A DNA stretch of 64,000 nt from Streptomyces sp. TSRI0281 (GCF_001905125.1 NZ_LWLE01000001.1:772880-836879), one strand, 5' to 3'. Shown: positions 11,929 through 20,567, numbered from the stretch's first letter. The notes: generated by a model from the letters alone, not told the origin. Translations and numbers: made by a program.

Positions 11929-13155
11929 ATGAGCGCTGCAACTTCTCCGTCCGAGCGTCGGGTTTCCGCCCGCATCGGTGCGATTTCCGAGTCCGCCACC
12001 CTCGCCGTCGACGCCAAGGCGAAGGCCCTCAAGGCCGCCGGGCGACCGGTGATCGGCTTCGGTGCCGGTGAGCCCGACTTCCCGACCCCCGGCTACATCG
12101 TCGACGCCGCGGTCGAGGCCTGCCGCAACCCGAAGTACCACCGCTACACCCCGGCCGGCGGGCTCCCGGAGCTCAAGGCCGCCATCGCGGAGAAGACGCT
12201 GCGCGACTCCGGCTACGAGGTCGACGCCTCCCAGGTCCTGGTGACCAACGGCGGCAAGCAGGCCATCTACGAGGCGTTCGCCGCGATCCTCGACCCGGGC
12301 GACGAGGTCATCGTCCCCGCCCCGTACTGGACCACCTACCCCGAGTCCATCCGTCTCGCGGGCGGTGTCCCGGTCGAGGTCGTCGCCGACGAGACCACCG
12401 GCTACCGGGTCTCCGTCGAGCAGCTCGAAGCCGCGCGCACCGAGCGCACGAAGGTCGTCCTCTTCGTCTCGCCGTCCAACCCGACCGGCGCCGTCTACAG
12501 CGAGCCCGACGCCGAGGCGATCGGCCGCTGGGCCGTCGAGCACGGCCTGTGGGTGCTGACCGACGAGATCTACGAGCACCTCGTCTACGGCGACGCGAAG
12601 TTCACCTCGCTCCCGGCGATCGTGCCCGAGCTGCGCGACAAGTGCATCGTGGTCAACGGTGTCGCCAAGACCTATGCGATGACCGGCTGGCGCGTGGGCT
12701 GGATCATCGGCCCGAAGGACGTCGTGAAGGCCGCCACCAACCTTCAGTCGCACGCCACCTCCAACGTCTCCAACGTCGCCCAGATCGCCGCGCTGGCCGC
12801 CGTCTCCGGCCCGCTGGACGCGGTCGCCGAGATGCGTTCCGCCTTCGACCGCCGGCGCGGCCTCATCGTGCGGATGCTCAACGAGATCGACGGCGTGCTC
12901 TGCCCGGAGCCCGAGGGCGCGTTCTACGCGTACCCGTCGGTGAAGGAGCTGCTCGGCAAGGAGATCCGCGGCAAGCGCCCCGCCACCTCGGCGGAGCTCG
13001 CGGCGCTCATCCTGGACGAGGCCGAGGTCGCCGTCGTACCGGGCGAGGCCTTCGGCACGCCGGGTTACCTGCGGCTGTCGTACGCCCTGGGCGACGACGA
13101 CCTCGTCGAGGGCGTCTCCCGCCTCCAGAAGCTGCTGGGCGAGGCCAAGGACTGA
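11929..13155 (+). CDS. aspC: pyridoxal-phosphate aspartate aminotransferase
   Basis: Class I aminotransferase, probably converting aspartate and 2-oxoglutarate to oxaloacetate and glutamate. It has 408 residues from ATG 11929. Family landmarks are [14 protein letters not shown] near the N-terminus, [23 protein letters not shown], the PLP lysine in [16 protein letters not shown], and the C-terminal [10 protein letters not shown]. Length and order fit subgroup I-gamma. No strong ribosome binding site is visible, so it may be leaderless. It is ended by the palindrome at 13177-13210. Exact substrate preference cannot be read from sequence. Confidence 0.93.
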   Translation: MSAATSPSERRVSARIGAISESATLAVDAKAKALKAAGRPVIGFGAGEPDFPTPGYIVDAAVEACRNPKYHRYTPAGGLPELKAAIAEKTLRDSGYEVDASQVLVTNGGKQAIYEAFAAILDPGDEVIVPAPYWTTYPESIRLAGGVPVEVVADETTGYRVSVEQLEAARTERTKVVLFVSPSNPTGAVYSEPDAEAIGRWAVEHGLWVLTDEIYEHLVYGDAKFTSLPAIVPELRDKCIVVNGVAKTYAMTGWRVGWIIGPKDVVKAATNLQSHATSNVSNVAQIAALAAVSGPLDAVAEMRSAFDRRRGLIVRMLNEIDGVLCPEPEGAFYAYPSVKELLGKEIRGKRPATSAELAALILDEAEVAVVPGEAFGTPGYLRLSYALGDDDLVEGVSRLQKLLGEAKD

Positions 13156-13176
13156 CCCGTCACTCCCTCACCTCGG

Positions 13177-13212
13177 AAAGTGCCCCCCGGCCGCGGCCGG
13201 GGGGCACTTTTT
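13177..13212 (+). terminator. terminator after the aminotransferase gene
   Basis: Bases 13177-13210 form a perfect 34-bp palindrome (AAAGTGCC...GGCACTTT), followed by TTG so that five T's end the structure. It starts 22 bases after the stop codon. Because it is symmetrical it could stop transcription from both sides. Confidence 0.9.
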
Positions 13213-13279
13213 GTTCGATCGGCGCCCCAAGAGGGAAAGCGGCTTCCGCTCCGGCCCGCTCGTGCGGCAGGATCTACCG

Positions 13280-14305
13280 ATGGAGCGTGATGTACGTCTG
13301 TTGCCCAAGGCCCACCTGCACCTGCACTTCACCGGGTCGATGCGGCCCACCACCCTGCTCGAACTAGCCGATAAATACGGCGTACACCTGCCCGAGGCGC
13401 TGACCGGTGGCGAACCGCCCAGGCTGCGGGCGACCGACGAGCGGGGCTGGTTCCGCTTCCAGCGGCTTTACGACATCGCCCGGTCCTGCCTCAGGTCCCC
13501 GGAGGACATCCAGCGGCTCGTGCGCGAGAGCGCCCAGGAGGACGTCGCGGACGGCTCCCAGTGGCTGGAGATCCAGGTCGACCCCACCTCGTACGCCCCG
13601 CTGCTCGGCGGCCTGATCCCGGCGATCGAGATCATCCTGGACGCCGCGGACAGCGCCTCCCGGGAGACCGGGCTCGGGATCCGGGTGGTGATCGCGGCGA
13701 ACCGGATGAAGCACCCACTGGACGCCCGGACCCTGGCACGGCTCGCCGTGCGGTACGCGGACCGGGGCGTCGTCGGCTTCGGGCTCTCCAACGACGAGCG
13801 CCGCGGGATGGCCCGCGACTTCGACCGCGCCTTCGCCATCGCCCGCGAGGGCGGACTCCTCGCGGCCCCGCACGGCGGCGAGCTCGCCGGGCCGGCCAGT
13901 GTGCGCGACTGCCTCGACGACCTCGGCGCGACCCGGATCGGACACGGCGTACGCGCGGCGGAGGACCCCCGGCTGCTGCGGAAGCTGGCGGAGCGCGGGG
14001 TGACCTGCGAGGTCTGCCCGTCCTCCAATGTGGCGCTCGGGGTCTACGAGAAGCCCGCGGACGTACCGCTGCGCACCCTGTTCGACGCGGGGGTGCCATT
14101 GGCGCTGGGGGCGGACGACCCGCTGCTGTTCGGTTCCCGGCTGGCCGCGCAGTACGACCTCGTACGCCGCCATCACGACTTCACCGACGAGGAGCTGGCC
14201 GAACTGGCCCGGCAGTCCGTGCGGGGGTCGGCGGCACCGGCCGACGTGGCGGAGAAGATGCTGAGCGGGATCGACGCGTGGCTGCGACCGCCCTCGGCTA
14301 GCTGA
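13280..14305 (+). CDS. adenosine deaminase family protein
   Basis: Metal-dependent hydrolase that most likely deaminates adenosine or a related purine. It has 341 residues from ATG 13280 (MERDVRLLPKAHLHLHFTGS). Active-site features are visible: HLHLH metal ligands near residue 12-16, PHGGEL (usual HAGE), RIGHG, CPSSNVALG and GADDP near the C-terminus. PHGGE in place of HAGE and GADDP in place of TDDP suggest a divergent subgroup, so the true substrate may not be adenosine. The 3' end overlaps the convergent TetR gene by 8 bases. Confidence 0.88.
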   Translation: MERDVRLLPKAHLHLHFTGSMRPTTLLELADKYGVHLPEALTGGEPPRLRATDERGWFRFQRLYDIARSCLRSPEDIQRLVRESAQEDVADGSQWLEIQVDPTSYAPLLGGLIPAIEIILDAADSASRETGLGIRVVIAANRMKHPLDARTLARLAVRYADRGVVGFGLSNDERRGMARDFDRAFAIAREGGLLAAPHGGELAGPASVRDCLDDLGATRIGHGVRAAEDPRLLRKLAERGVTCEVCPSSNVALGVYEKPADVPLRTLFDAGVPLALGADDPLLFGSRLAAQYDLVRRHHDFTDEELAELARQSVRGSAAPADVAEKMLSGIDAWLRPPSAS

Positions 14306-14894
14306 TTCCGCCGAGCAGGGTGCGGGCGATCGAGGCGGCGAACGCGTCGAGCGGCTGCGGGGGCGTGCGGCCGGGAGCCATCTCGTAGGCGAAGGCCCGC
14401 TGGGCGCAGGCTCCCAGCAGCAGCGAGGCCGCGGCGTAGGTGTCGGCGTCCGCGCGGACGCGGCCCGCCCGCTGTTCGGCCCGGAGGTAGGCGTCGAGTC
14501 CCTGGATGGGTTTGTGCGGCCCGGTGCCCAGCTCGCGCATGGCCTCCTCGTGACGGCGCTTGAGCTGGGGCTCGGCGTACAGCGAGGCGGCCATCGGGAA
14601 GCTCTGCTCGTAGAACAGCGCGGCCTGGCGGGCGATCTCGGTGAGGTTCCGCTCGATGTCGCCCTCCCCCGGCTCGGCGGCCAGGGCGCTCAGGACGGCG
14701 CCGAGCTTGGGCAGCCGCTCGTCGAGCACCGTCACGAACAGCTCCTCCTTGCCGGCGAAGTACTTGTACAGCGCCGCTTCCGAGCAGCCCGCCGCCCGGG
14801 CGATCTCCTTGGTGGTGACCCTGGCGAGGCCGATGCCGAGCATCAGTTCGTACGCGGCGTCGACTATCCGGACACGGGCCGGTTTCTGCTCCAT
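14298..14894 (-). CDS. TetR-family transcriptional regulator
   Basis: 198 residues from ATG 14894 (MEQKPARVR), preceded by GGAG; an in-frame TTG 15 bases upstream is less likely. The N-terminal helix-turn-helix reads VTTKEIARAAGCSEAALYKYFAGKEELF. The rest is a ligand-binding helical domain. It is transcribed away from an NAD(P)-binding protein gene, with an 87-base gap dominated by a 43-bp palindrome (14921-14963), so it probably represses both genes from one operator. The ligand is unknown. Confidence 0.92.
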   Translation of the reverse strand: MEQKPARVRIVDAAYELMLGIGLARVTTKEIARAAGCSEAALYKYFAGKEELFVTVLDERLPKLGAVLSALAAEPGEGDIERNLTEIARQAALFYEQSFPMAASLYAEPQLKRRHEEAMRELGTGPHKPIQGLDAYLRAEQRAGRVRADADTYAAASLLLGACAQRAFAYEMAPGRTPPQPLDAFAASIARTLLGGIS

Positions 14895-14920
14895 GCGTGC
14901 TCCAACCAACCTTGACGTGC

Positions 14921-14963
14921 GGGTGAGTATCCACTCACTCTAGAGGTGAGTGAATACTCACCC
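14921..14963. promoter_or_regulatory. 43-bp near-perfect palindrome, likely TetR operator
   Basis: Outer arms GGGTGAGTAT (14921-14930) and ATACTCACCC (14954-14963) enclose inner CACTCAC/GTGAGTG arms around a CTAGA centre. It lies between a TetR gene and its divergent target, the usual place for a shared operator. The repeat GTGAGT half-sites suggest two dimers may bind. Confidence 0.75.
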
Positions 14964-14981
14964 ACCCGAGGAAGGCTCACC

Positions 14982-15617
14982 ATGAGGCTCACAGTGTTCG
15001 GCTCGACGGGCGGCATCGGCCAGGAGATCGTGCGCCAGGGGATCGAGGCGGGCCACGAGGTGACGATCGTGGCCCGTGACCCGGCGAAGCTCCCGGAGGG
15101 GCTGGCCGGGGCGGCGTTCCACGAGGTGGTGCGGTTCGACGACACGGCCGCGGTGCGCGGGGCGGTGGCCGGCCGGGACGCGGTGCTCTCCGGGCTGGGG
15201 GCGGGCGGCCGGAAGGCCGAGGGGATCACGGAGCGGCTGACCGGGCAGGTGCTGGCGGCGATGGAGGCCGAGGGGGTGCGGCGGCTGCTGGTCGTGAGCG
15301 CGGCGCCGGTCGGGCCCGCACCGGCGGACGACCCGCTGCTGGACCGGCTGATGCACAAGGTGGTCGGGGCGGTCCTGCGGGATGTGTACGCCGATCTGAC
15401 GCTGATGGAGGCGGCGTTGGCCCGCTCGGCGACGGACTGGACGTCCGTACGGCCGCCGAAGCTGACGAACGGGCCGCGCACGGGGACGTACCGGAAGGTC
15501 GTCGGCGGCACCCCGCGCAGCGGCCGGGTCATCGCGCGGGCCGACGTGGCGCACGCGATGCTGGCGCTCATCGACGATCCGGCGACCCTGAAGCAGGGCG
15601 TGGGCATCGCCTACTGA
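14982..15617 (+). CDS. NAD(P)-binding oxidoreductase, atypical SDR (NmrA/SDR5-like)
   Basis: 211 residues from ATG 14982 (MRLTVFGSTGGIGQEIV), preceded by GAGGAAGG. The Rossmann motif GSTGGIGQ is at the N-terminus. Conserved-type segments LVVSAAPVGP and DWTSVRPPKLTNG match NAD(P)H-binding reductases of the NmrA/biliverdin-reductase-like group. There is no YxxxK catalytic pair, so it may be a flavin or quinone reductase, or a sensor. It diverges from a TetR gene and probably belongs to its regulon. Confidence 0.88.
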   Translation: MRLTVFGSTGGIGQEIVRQGIEAGHEVTIVARDPAKLPEGLAGAAFHEVVRFDDTAAVRGAVAGRDAVLSGLGAGGRKAEGITERLTGQVLAAMEAEGVRRLLVVSAAPVGPAPADDPLLDRLMHKVVGAVLRDVYADLTLMEAALARSATDWTSVRPPKLTNGPRTGTYRKVVGGTPRSGRVIARADVAHAMLALIDDPATLKQGVGIAY

Positions 15618-15662
15618 GCCGCGGCCCGCTCCGGCTCCCGGGCCCGCCGCCCCGCCCGTCCT

Positions 15663-16718
15663 CTACAGGCTCACGCCGACGGTCACGGGTTCGTTGACCA
15701 GCGTGACGCCGAATGCCTCGTGGACCCCGGCGACGACCTCGCGGGCCAGGGCCAGCAGGTCCTCGGTGGTCGCGCCGCCGCGGTTGGTGAGGGCGAGGGT
15801 GTGCTTGGTGGAGATACGGGCCGGACCGGTGCCGTATCCCTTGGTGAAGCCCGCCTTGTCGATCAGCCAGGCAGCCGAGGTCTTGGTACGGCCGTCCCCG
15901 GTGGGGAACGCCGGGGGCGTCGTACCGTCGCCGAGCCGCTGCCGGGCCCGGTCCAGGAACGCCTCGTACTGCGCCGGTTCGAGGATGGGGTTGGTGAAGA
16001 AGGAGCCGGCCGACCAGGTGTCGTGGTCCTCCGGGTCCAGCACCATGCCCTTGCCCGCGCGCAGGCGCAGCACCGTTTCGCGGGCCGCGGCGGCGGGGAC
16101 GCGCTCGCCCTGCTCGACGCCCATGGCCCGAGCCGTTTCGGGGTACCGGAGGGGCGCGGACTGGCCTGCCGCCTCTTCCAGCTCGAAGCGGACACGAAGC
16201 ACCACAAAGCGATCAGGTTCCGCCTTGAAACGGCTGTGTCGGTACGAGAACACGCACTCGGCATTGGGGATCGTGACCGTTTCTCGTGCGTACCGGTCAT
16301 AGGCGACGACCTCCGTGATCGTGGAGGACACCTCCTGACCGTAGGCACCGACGTTCTGGATCGGCGTCGCGCCCGCGGACCCCGGGATCCCGGCCAGGCA
16401 CTCGATGCCCGCGAGTCCGGCCTCGACCGTGCGGGCGACGGCGTCGGTCCACACCTCTCCGGCCGCCAGCTCCAGCGTCGTACCGGAGAGGGCGAAGCCC
16501 TGGGTCGCGATGCGCAGGGCGGTGCCGTCGAAGCCCTTGTCGCCGATGACCAGGTTGGATCCGCCGCCGATGACCAGGAGCGGCGTGCCGCTCCCGTCGG
16601 CCTCGCGCACGGCGGCGATCACCTCGGCGTCGGTCGTGGCCGTGAGAAGGCGGGCCGCGGGGCCGCCGAGCCGGAAGGTGGTCAGGGGGGCGAGGGGGGC
16701 ATCGTGGAGTTCCTGCAC
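15663..16718 (-). CDS. murB: UDP-N-acetylenolpyruvoylglucosamine reductase
   Basis: FAD enzyme that reduces UDP-GlcNAc-enolpyruvate to UDP-MurNAc in peptidoglycan synthesis. It has 351 residues from GTG 16718-16716 (V/M-QELHDAPLAPLTTFRLGG). The FAD-binding motif LLVIGGGSNLVIGDKGF, the GIPGSAGATPIQNVGAYGQE segment, and AGSFFTNP with the catalytic Ser are all present. The upstream frame is open but covers a hairpin and is not coding. There is no strong ribosome binding site. It stands alone on the minus strand. Confidence 0.95.
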   Translation of the reverse strand: MQELHDAPLAPLTTFRLGGPAARLLTATTDAEVIAAVREADGSGTPLLVIGGGSNLVIGDKGFDGTALRIATQGFALSGTTLELAAGEVWTDAVARTVEAGLAGIECLAGIPGSAGATPIQNVGAYGQEVSSTITEVVAYDRYARETVTIPNAECVFSYRHSRFKAEPDRFVVLRVRFELEEAAGQSAPLRYPETARAMGVEQGERVPAAAARETVLRLRAGKGMVLDPEDHDTWSAGSFFTNPILEPAQYEAFLDRARQRLGDGTTPPAFPTGDGRTKTSAAWLIDKAGFTKGYGTGPARISTKHTLALTNRGGATTEDLLALAREVVAGVHEAFGVTLVNEPVTVGVSL

Positions 16719-16732
16719 GGGGACAAGGGTAC

Positions 16733-16769
16733 GGTCCGTGGCCCCGCCTCTTCGGCGGGGCCACGGACC
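16733..16769 (-). terminator. terminator hairpin after the MFS gene
   Basis: Perfect 16-bp stem (16733-16748 with 16754-16769) around a 5-base loop, located between the MFS stop (16913) and the murB start (16718). There is no U-tract, which is common for Streptomyces terminators. Confidence 0.75.
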
Positions 16770-16794
16770 GCATGGGCCGCACGCCCCTCGCGGA

Positions 16795-16856
16795 CCGGCC
16801 GGACCACCGGGCCCCGCACGGGACACCCACCGGCCGGACCACCGGGCCCGCACGGG
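16795..16856. repeat. two-copy 35-bp-period tandem repeat
   Basis: A unit beginning CCGGCCGGACCACCGGGCCC occurs at 16795-16822 and again at 16830-16856 with one base missing. It lies between the MFS gene end and its terminator hairpin. Confidence 0.8.
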
Positions 16857-16912
16857 CCGACGCACGACGCCTCTCTGCCCGGACGGCGGCGCGCGCCCGC
16901 TCCGCAGGAGGC

Positions 16913-18343
16913 TCAGGCCGCGACGGCGGCCCGTTCCTCGGCCGGCCGGGGCTCCGGCACCTGCGCAGCGCGCCGGGCAGGGATGAGGAGGGCGACGAGC
17001 GCGGCGAGGGCCACCACTCCGGCGCCGATCCAGACGGCCGGACCGGTTCCGTCCGCGAGGGCGCGGGCCGATCCGTATCCGCCCTGCGCCGAGAAGACCG
17101 AGGCCAGCACGGCGACTCCGAGCGCTCCGCCGACCTCCCGCAGCGCGTTGTTGGCACCGGAGGCGATGCCCTGCTCTCCCTCACGGACGCTGGAGAGCAC
17201 CAGGCTGGCGGCGGGCGCGAAGTACATCGCCATGCCGATGCCGCCGATGATCAGGGCGGGCAGCTGGGAGACGTAGCTCATGTCCGGCGAGATCATCAGC
17301 GCGAAGAGCGCGAGGCCGGTGGCCTGGAGCACCAGGCCGGTCACCACCACGGGGCGGCCGCCGTACCGGTCGGAGAGGTAGCCGGCGATCGGCGCGACCA
17401 GCATCGGCATCCCGGTCCAGGGCAGCATCCGCAGACCGGCCTCGGTGGGCGAGTAGCCGAGCCCGTTCTGCAGGAACTGACTGAGCAGGAAGATCGACCC
17501 GAACATCCCGAGGAACATCAGCAGGCTCGCGATGTTGATCCCGAAGAAGGCGCGGCTGCGGAAGAGCCGCATCGGAAGCATCGGGTTCTTCGCGTGGAAG
17601 CCGTGGTACACGAACGCGCCGAGCAGGGCCGTGCCCACGATCAGCCCGGTCAGCACGGTGGGGCTGGTCCAGCCGTGGCTCGTGGTGCTGACCAGGGCGT
17701 AGACGATGCCGAAGAGGCCCGCGCTGATCAGGACCGTGCCGGGTATGTCGAGCGGGGCCTTGGGGGCGTACGACTCGGCGAGGCGCCACCGGGCCAGCGG
17801 CAGCAGCGCCAGGCCGATCGGGACGTTCAGCCAGAAGATCCAGTGCCAGGAGATGTGCTCGGTGAGCGTGCCGCCGATCAGCGGCCCGCTCGCGACGGCC
17901 ATGCCGGTGACCGCGCCGAAGATGCCCAGCGCCATGCCCCGCCGGGCGGCCGGTACGGCGGCGCTCAGCAGGGTGAGGGTCAGCGGCATCATGATCGCCG
18001 CGCCGATGCCCTGGACCGCGCGGAAGGCGATGAGCTCGTCGATGCCGGGCGACAGGGCGGCGGCGGCCGAGGCGGCGGTGAAGACGGACAGCCCGGCCAT
18101 GAAGAGCCGCCGCCTGCCGAACCGGTCACCGAGCGCGGCACCGGTCATCAGCAGCACGGCGAAGGTGAGGGTGTACGCGTTCACCGTCCATTCCAGCTCC
18201 TTCAGCTCACCGCCGAGGCTCTCGCGGATGGACGGCAGCGCGGTGGTGACGACGAGGTTGTCGAGCGCCGCCATGAACCCGGCGACGCTGGTGATGACGA
18301 GGGCCCAGACGGCTCCCCCGCGACTGGCGGTGTGCTGGTTCAC
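16913..18343 (-). CDS. MFS drug exporter, DHA2 (14-TM) family
   Basis: 476-residue integral membrane proton antiporter, start GTG 18343 (V/M-NQHTASRGG) behind GGGGGAG. The first transmembrane segment holds the DHA2 motif MAALDNLVVTTALPSIRESL. The loop 2-3 motif GDRFGRRRLF and the antiporter motif C region (AVTGMAVASGPLIGGTL) are both clear. Fourteen hydrophobic segments are expected. It lies next to a TetR gene on the same strand; a GTTAGT/ACTAAC operator (18358-18377) is just upstream of it, and a related site is upstream of the TetR gene. Substrate is unknown; a self-resistance or toxic-compound pump is likely. Confidence 0.93.
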   Translation of the reverse strand: MNQHTASRGGAVWALVITSVAGFMAALDNLVVTTALPSIRESLGGELKELEWTVNAYTLTFAVLLMTGAALGDRFGRRRLFMAGLSVFTAASAAAALSPGIDELIAFRAVQGIGAAIMMPLTLTLLSAAVPAARRGMALGIFGAVTGMAVASGPLIGGTLTEHISWHWIFWLNVPIGLALLPLARWRLAESYAPKAPLDIPGTVLISAGLFGIVYALVSTTSHGWTSPTVLTGLIVGTALLGAFVYHGFHAKNPMLPMRLFRSRAFFGINIASLLMFLGMFGSIFLLSQFLQNGLGYSPTEAGLRMLPWTGMPMLVAPIAGYLSDRYGGRPVVVTGLVLQATGLALFALMISPDMSYVSQLPALIIGGIGMAMYFAPAASLVLSSVREGEQGIASGANNALREVGGALGVAVLASVFSAQGGYGSARALADGTGPAVWIGAGVVALAALVALLIPARRAAQVPEPRPAEERAAVAA

Positions 18344-18357
18344 TGCTCCCCCAGAGG

Positions 18358-18377
18358 GTTAGTTATTGATTACTAAC
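18358..18377. promoter_or_regulatory. putative TetR operator upstream of the MFS gene
   Basis: GTTAGT (18358-18363) and ACTAAC (18372-18377) form an inverted repeat 15 bases before the MFS start. AGTTATTG and ACTAACTT are shared with the site at 18983-19006 upstream of the neighbouring TetR gene. Confidence 0.7.
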
Positions 18378-18418
18378 TTTCACGGACAGAAAACCGGGCC
18401 GAACCCGGGTCGCGCTGT

Positions 18419-18976
18419 TCACCCCGTGGGCCTGGCGGAGTCGTAGAACCCCGACCAGGTGCGATGGTCGGCCGGGAAGCCGAGCGAGGCCAGCGTGTTG
18501 ACGAGCATCCCGTATGCCAGGAACGTCGTCGTCTCGCCCAGATCCCCCCCGAGGACGATGTGGAGGTCGTCCCACATCCGCCCCCAGCCGGCCCGCACCG
18601 TCTCGCCGAACTCGTGGTCCCCGCTCGCCTCCGCCGCCGCGATGGCCGCGTAGATCTGCATCTGCATCAGCAGCTTGTCGGCGTCGTCGACGATGAGCCG
18701 CTGGTACGCCGCGGCCATGGCATGCAGCGCCTCCTCACCCTCCAGCCCTTCGGCGGCCGTCATGAACACCTGATGGGTGTCTTCGAGGCAGCGCTCGGCG
18801 GCGGCGAGGAAGATGGCCCGCTTGTTCGGATAGAGCCGGAAGAGATACGGCTGCGAGACACCGACCCGCTTCGCGATCGCCTCGGTCGACGTGCCGTTGT
18901 AGCCACCGCGCGCGAACTCGGTGATCGCCGCACGAACGACGCTCTCGCGCCGCTCCTCCGCACTCATTCTTGCCAT
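18419..18976 (-). CDS. TetR-family regulator of the adjacent MFS exporter
   Basis: 185 residues from ATG 18976 (MARMSAEERRESVV); the second ATG at 18967 is an alternative. The helix-turn-helix is TEAIAKRVGVSQPYLFRLYPNKRAIF. It precedes the MFS gene on the same strand with 75 bases between them, and both have the same palindromic motif upstream. The simplest reading is autoregulation plus repression of the pump, relieved by a pump substrate. No ribosome binding site is obvious, so it may be leaderless. Confidence 0.92.
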   Translation of the reverse strand: MARMSAEERRESVVRAAITEFARGGYNGTSTEAIAKRVGVSQPYLFRLYPNKRAIFLAAAERCLEDTHQVFMTAAEGLEGEEALHAMAAAYQRLIVDDADKLLMQMQIYAAIAAAEASGDHEFGETVRAGWGRMWDDLHIVLGGDLGETTTFLAYGMLVNTLASLGFPADHRTWSGFYDSARPTG

Positions 18977-18982
18977 GCGGGT

Positions 18983-19006
18983 AAGTTATTGCTCAATCAC
19001 TAACTT
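18983..19006. promoter_or_regulatory. putative TetR operator upstream of the TetR gene
   Basis: AAGTTA (18983-18988) and TAACTT (19001-19006) form an inverted repeat just before the TetR start codon. The site resembles the operator at 18358-18377. Confidence 0.7.
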
Positions 19007-19054
19007 GGCAAGCCCGACGCGGCGCCGCTCAGCGTCCCGGCCGGTGCGGGCGGC

Positions 19055-19098
19055 ATGGGTAAGGGGCGCCCCTCCATAGAGGGACGCCCCTTACCCAT
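19055..19098 (-). terminator. terminator after the hydratase gene pair
   Basis: A 20-bp stem (19055-19074 with 19079-19098, loop of 4) with one irregular pair. That pair is C.A on the plus strand but G.U on the minus strand, which assigns the terminator to the minus-strand hydratase genes ending at 19213. Confidence 0.8.
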
Positions 19099-19212
19099 GA
19101 CACTTTCGCAGAGCCGTCTCGCGCACGGTCGCCTCGTACAGCTGCCCCACCCGGAGCCGTCCCGCACAGAGCCACCTCGCCCACAGCACCGAAGGGCCGA
19201 GGCCCTGCGGTG

Positions 19213-19641
19213 TCAGGCGAGCTTGACCACGGCCCGGGACATTCCCAGCACCTTCTTGCCGTCACACATGGCGACCAGGTCCACCCGGACCCGGTTGTCG
19301 TCCAGCTTCGCGGCGACCTTGCCGCTGACCTCGACCAGTGCGCCCTTGTCGTCGTTCGGCACGACGACCGGCTTGGTGAACCGCACCCCGTACTCGACGA
19401 CCGCCGCCGGGTCCCCGACCCAGTCCGTGACCACCCGGATCGCCTCGGCCATCGTGAACATGCCGTGCGCGATCACATCCGGCAGCCCGACCTCGCGGGC
19501 GAACTTCTCGTTCCAGTGGATCGGATTGAAGTCGCCCGAGGCTCCCGCGTACTGCACCAGCGTCGCCCGCGTCACCGGGAACGACTGCGCCGGCAGCTCC
19601 GTCCCCACCTCGACCGACCCGTAACTGATCTTCGCGGTCAT
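19213..19641 (-). CDS. MaoC-family (R)-specific enoyl-acyl hydratase subunit, HadB-like
   Basis: 142 residues from ATG 19641 (MTAKISYGSVEVG). The hot-dog fold hydratase motif DFNPIHWNEKFAREVGLPDVIAHGMF includes the catalytic Asp and His. In actinobacteria such proteins pair with a HadA-like subunit and dehydrate 3-hydroxyacyl-ACP or -CoA. The start overlaps the stop of the upstream partner (TGATG), indicating translational coupling. A GTG one codon earlier is possible. It is followed by a strong terminator. Confidence 0.9.
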   Translation of the reverse strand: MTAKISYGSVEVGTELPAQSFPVTRATLVQYAGASGDFNPIHWNEKFAREVGLPDVIAHGMFTMAEAIRVVTDWVGDPAAVVEYGVRFTKPVVVPNDDKGALVEVSGKVAAKLDDNRVRVDLVAMCDGKKVLGMSRAVVKLA

Positions 19642-20093
19642 CACGCCTCCTCGGCGGCGCGCGCCACCAGCTTCATCAACGCCGTCACGACGAGCGCACC
19701 GGACTCGTCGTGCACGTCGCCCCGGATGTCCAGGATGTCGTTGCCCGCCAGGGACTTGATGCCCTCGATCGTCGATGTGACCGTGAGCCGGTCCCCCGCC
19801 CGTACGGGACGCGCGTACGTGAACTTCTGGTCACCGTGCACCACACGGCTGTAGTCCAGTCCCAGCTGCGGATCCTGCACGACCGCCGCGGCGGCCTTGA
19901 ACGTGATCGAGAAGACAAAGGTGGGAGGCGCGATCACATCGGAATGCCCGAGCGCCTCCGCGGCCACCGGATCGACGTACACCGGATTGGTGTCGCCCAC
20001 CGCTTCGGCGAACTCGCGGATCTTCTCCCGGCCGACCTCGTACGCCGGGGTGGGCGGATAGGTCCGCCCCACGAAGGACTGGTCGAGCGCCAT
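19641..20093 (-). CDS. MaoC-like N-terminal hydratase subunit, HadA-like (UPF0336)
   Basis: 150 residues from ATG 20093 (MALDQSFVGRTYPPTPAYEV) behind AGGAGGT. It has the hot-dog fold, with EFAEAVGDTNPVYVDPVAA and IAPPTFVFSITFKAA typical of the FAS1-dehydratase-like N-terminal family. These proteins usually lack part of the active site and support the MaoC partner. It is directly coupled to that partner downstream and follows rpmG on the same strand. The role is fatty-acid or related dehydration; the substrate is inferred. Confidence 0.88.
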   Translation of the reverse strand: MALDQSFVGRTYPPTPAYEVGREKIREFAEAVGDTNPVYVDPVAAEALGHSDVIAPPTFVFSITFKAAAAVVQDPQLGLDYSRVVHGDQKFTYARPVRAGDRLTVTSTIEGIKSLAGNDILDIRGDVHDESGALVVTALMKLVARAAEEA

Positions 20094-20150
20094 GAGCTCG
20101 CTACCTCCTGATGAAAGACGAATAAGGGCAGGGACAGCCCCATACAACGA

Positions 20151-20183
20151 CACGAGGCCGCCCCCAGAGGGGACGGCCTCGTG
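20151..20183 (-). terminator. terminator after rpmG
   Basis: Stem of 10 bp plus 4 bp (20151-20160/20174-20183 and 20162-20165/20169-20172). The odd pair is G.U only in minus-strand RNA. It begins 12 bases beyond the rpmG stop, so the hydratase pair downstream probably has its own promoter. Confidence 0.75.
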
Positions 20184-20195
20184 TACGAGCCTGAT

Positions 20196-20360
20196 TCAGC
20201 GGGTTTCGCGGTGCGCGGTGTGCGAGTTGCAGCGCGGGCAGTGCTTCTTCATCTCAAGACGGTCCGGGTTGTTACGCCGGTTCTTCTTGGTGATGTAGTT
20301 CCGCTCCTTGCACTCCACGCAGGCCAGCGTGATCTTCGGGCGGACGTCGGTGGCAGCCAC
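20196..20360 (-). CDS. rpmG: 50S ribosomal protein L33
   Basis: 54-residue large-subunit protein from GTG 20360-20358 ([24 protein letters not shown]), behind AAGGAG. Four cysteines in two CxxC pairs (CVEC near 15-18 and CPRC near 41-44) make it the zinc-binding form. Streptomyces usually carry a second, zinc-free L33 elsewhere. Two tRNA genes lie just upstream on the same strand. Confidence 0.96.
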
Positions 20361-20449
20361 GTGAGTGCTCCTTGGACGGACGGATGGACGGATGAACGCA
20401 TAAAAGAGTAGCCGATCGAAGGACCGACCCAACAATCGGCTACCGTTGG

Positions 20450-20522
20450 TAGCGGTGACCGGACTTGAACCGGTGACACAGCGATTATGAGCCGCTTGCT
20501 CTACCGACTGAGCTACACCGCT
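20450..20522 (-). tRNA. tRNA-Met (CAT), elongator type
   Basis: Cloverleaf on the minus strand: acceptor AGCGGTG/CACCGCT, D arm GTAGCTCAGTCGGTAGAGC, anticodon stem AGCGG/TCGCT with loop CTCATAA (CAT), T arm GGTTCAAGTCC. The first base pairs with the last acceptor base (A-T), unlike initiator tRNA. Discriminator is A. Confidence 0.93.
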
Positions 20523-20567
20523 TTGATGATGAGTCCCCCCGCCGAAGCGGGGTTTCCCGATCACCAG

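Noticed and set aside
13211..13279. N-terminal extension of the adenosine-deaminase-like protein from TTG 13211
   Set aside because: That TTG lies in the T-tract of the preceding terminator; the family starts at ATG 13280.
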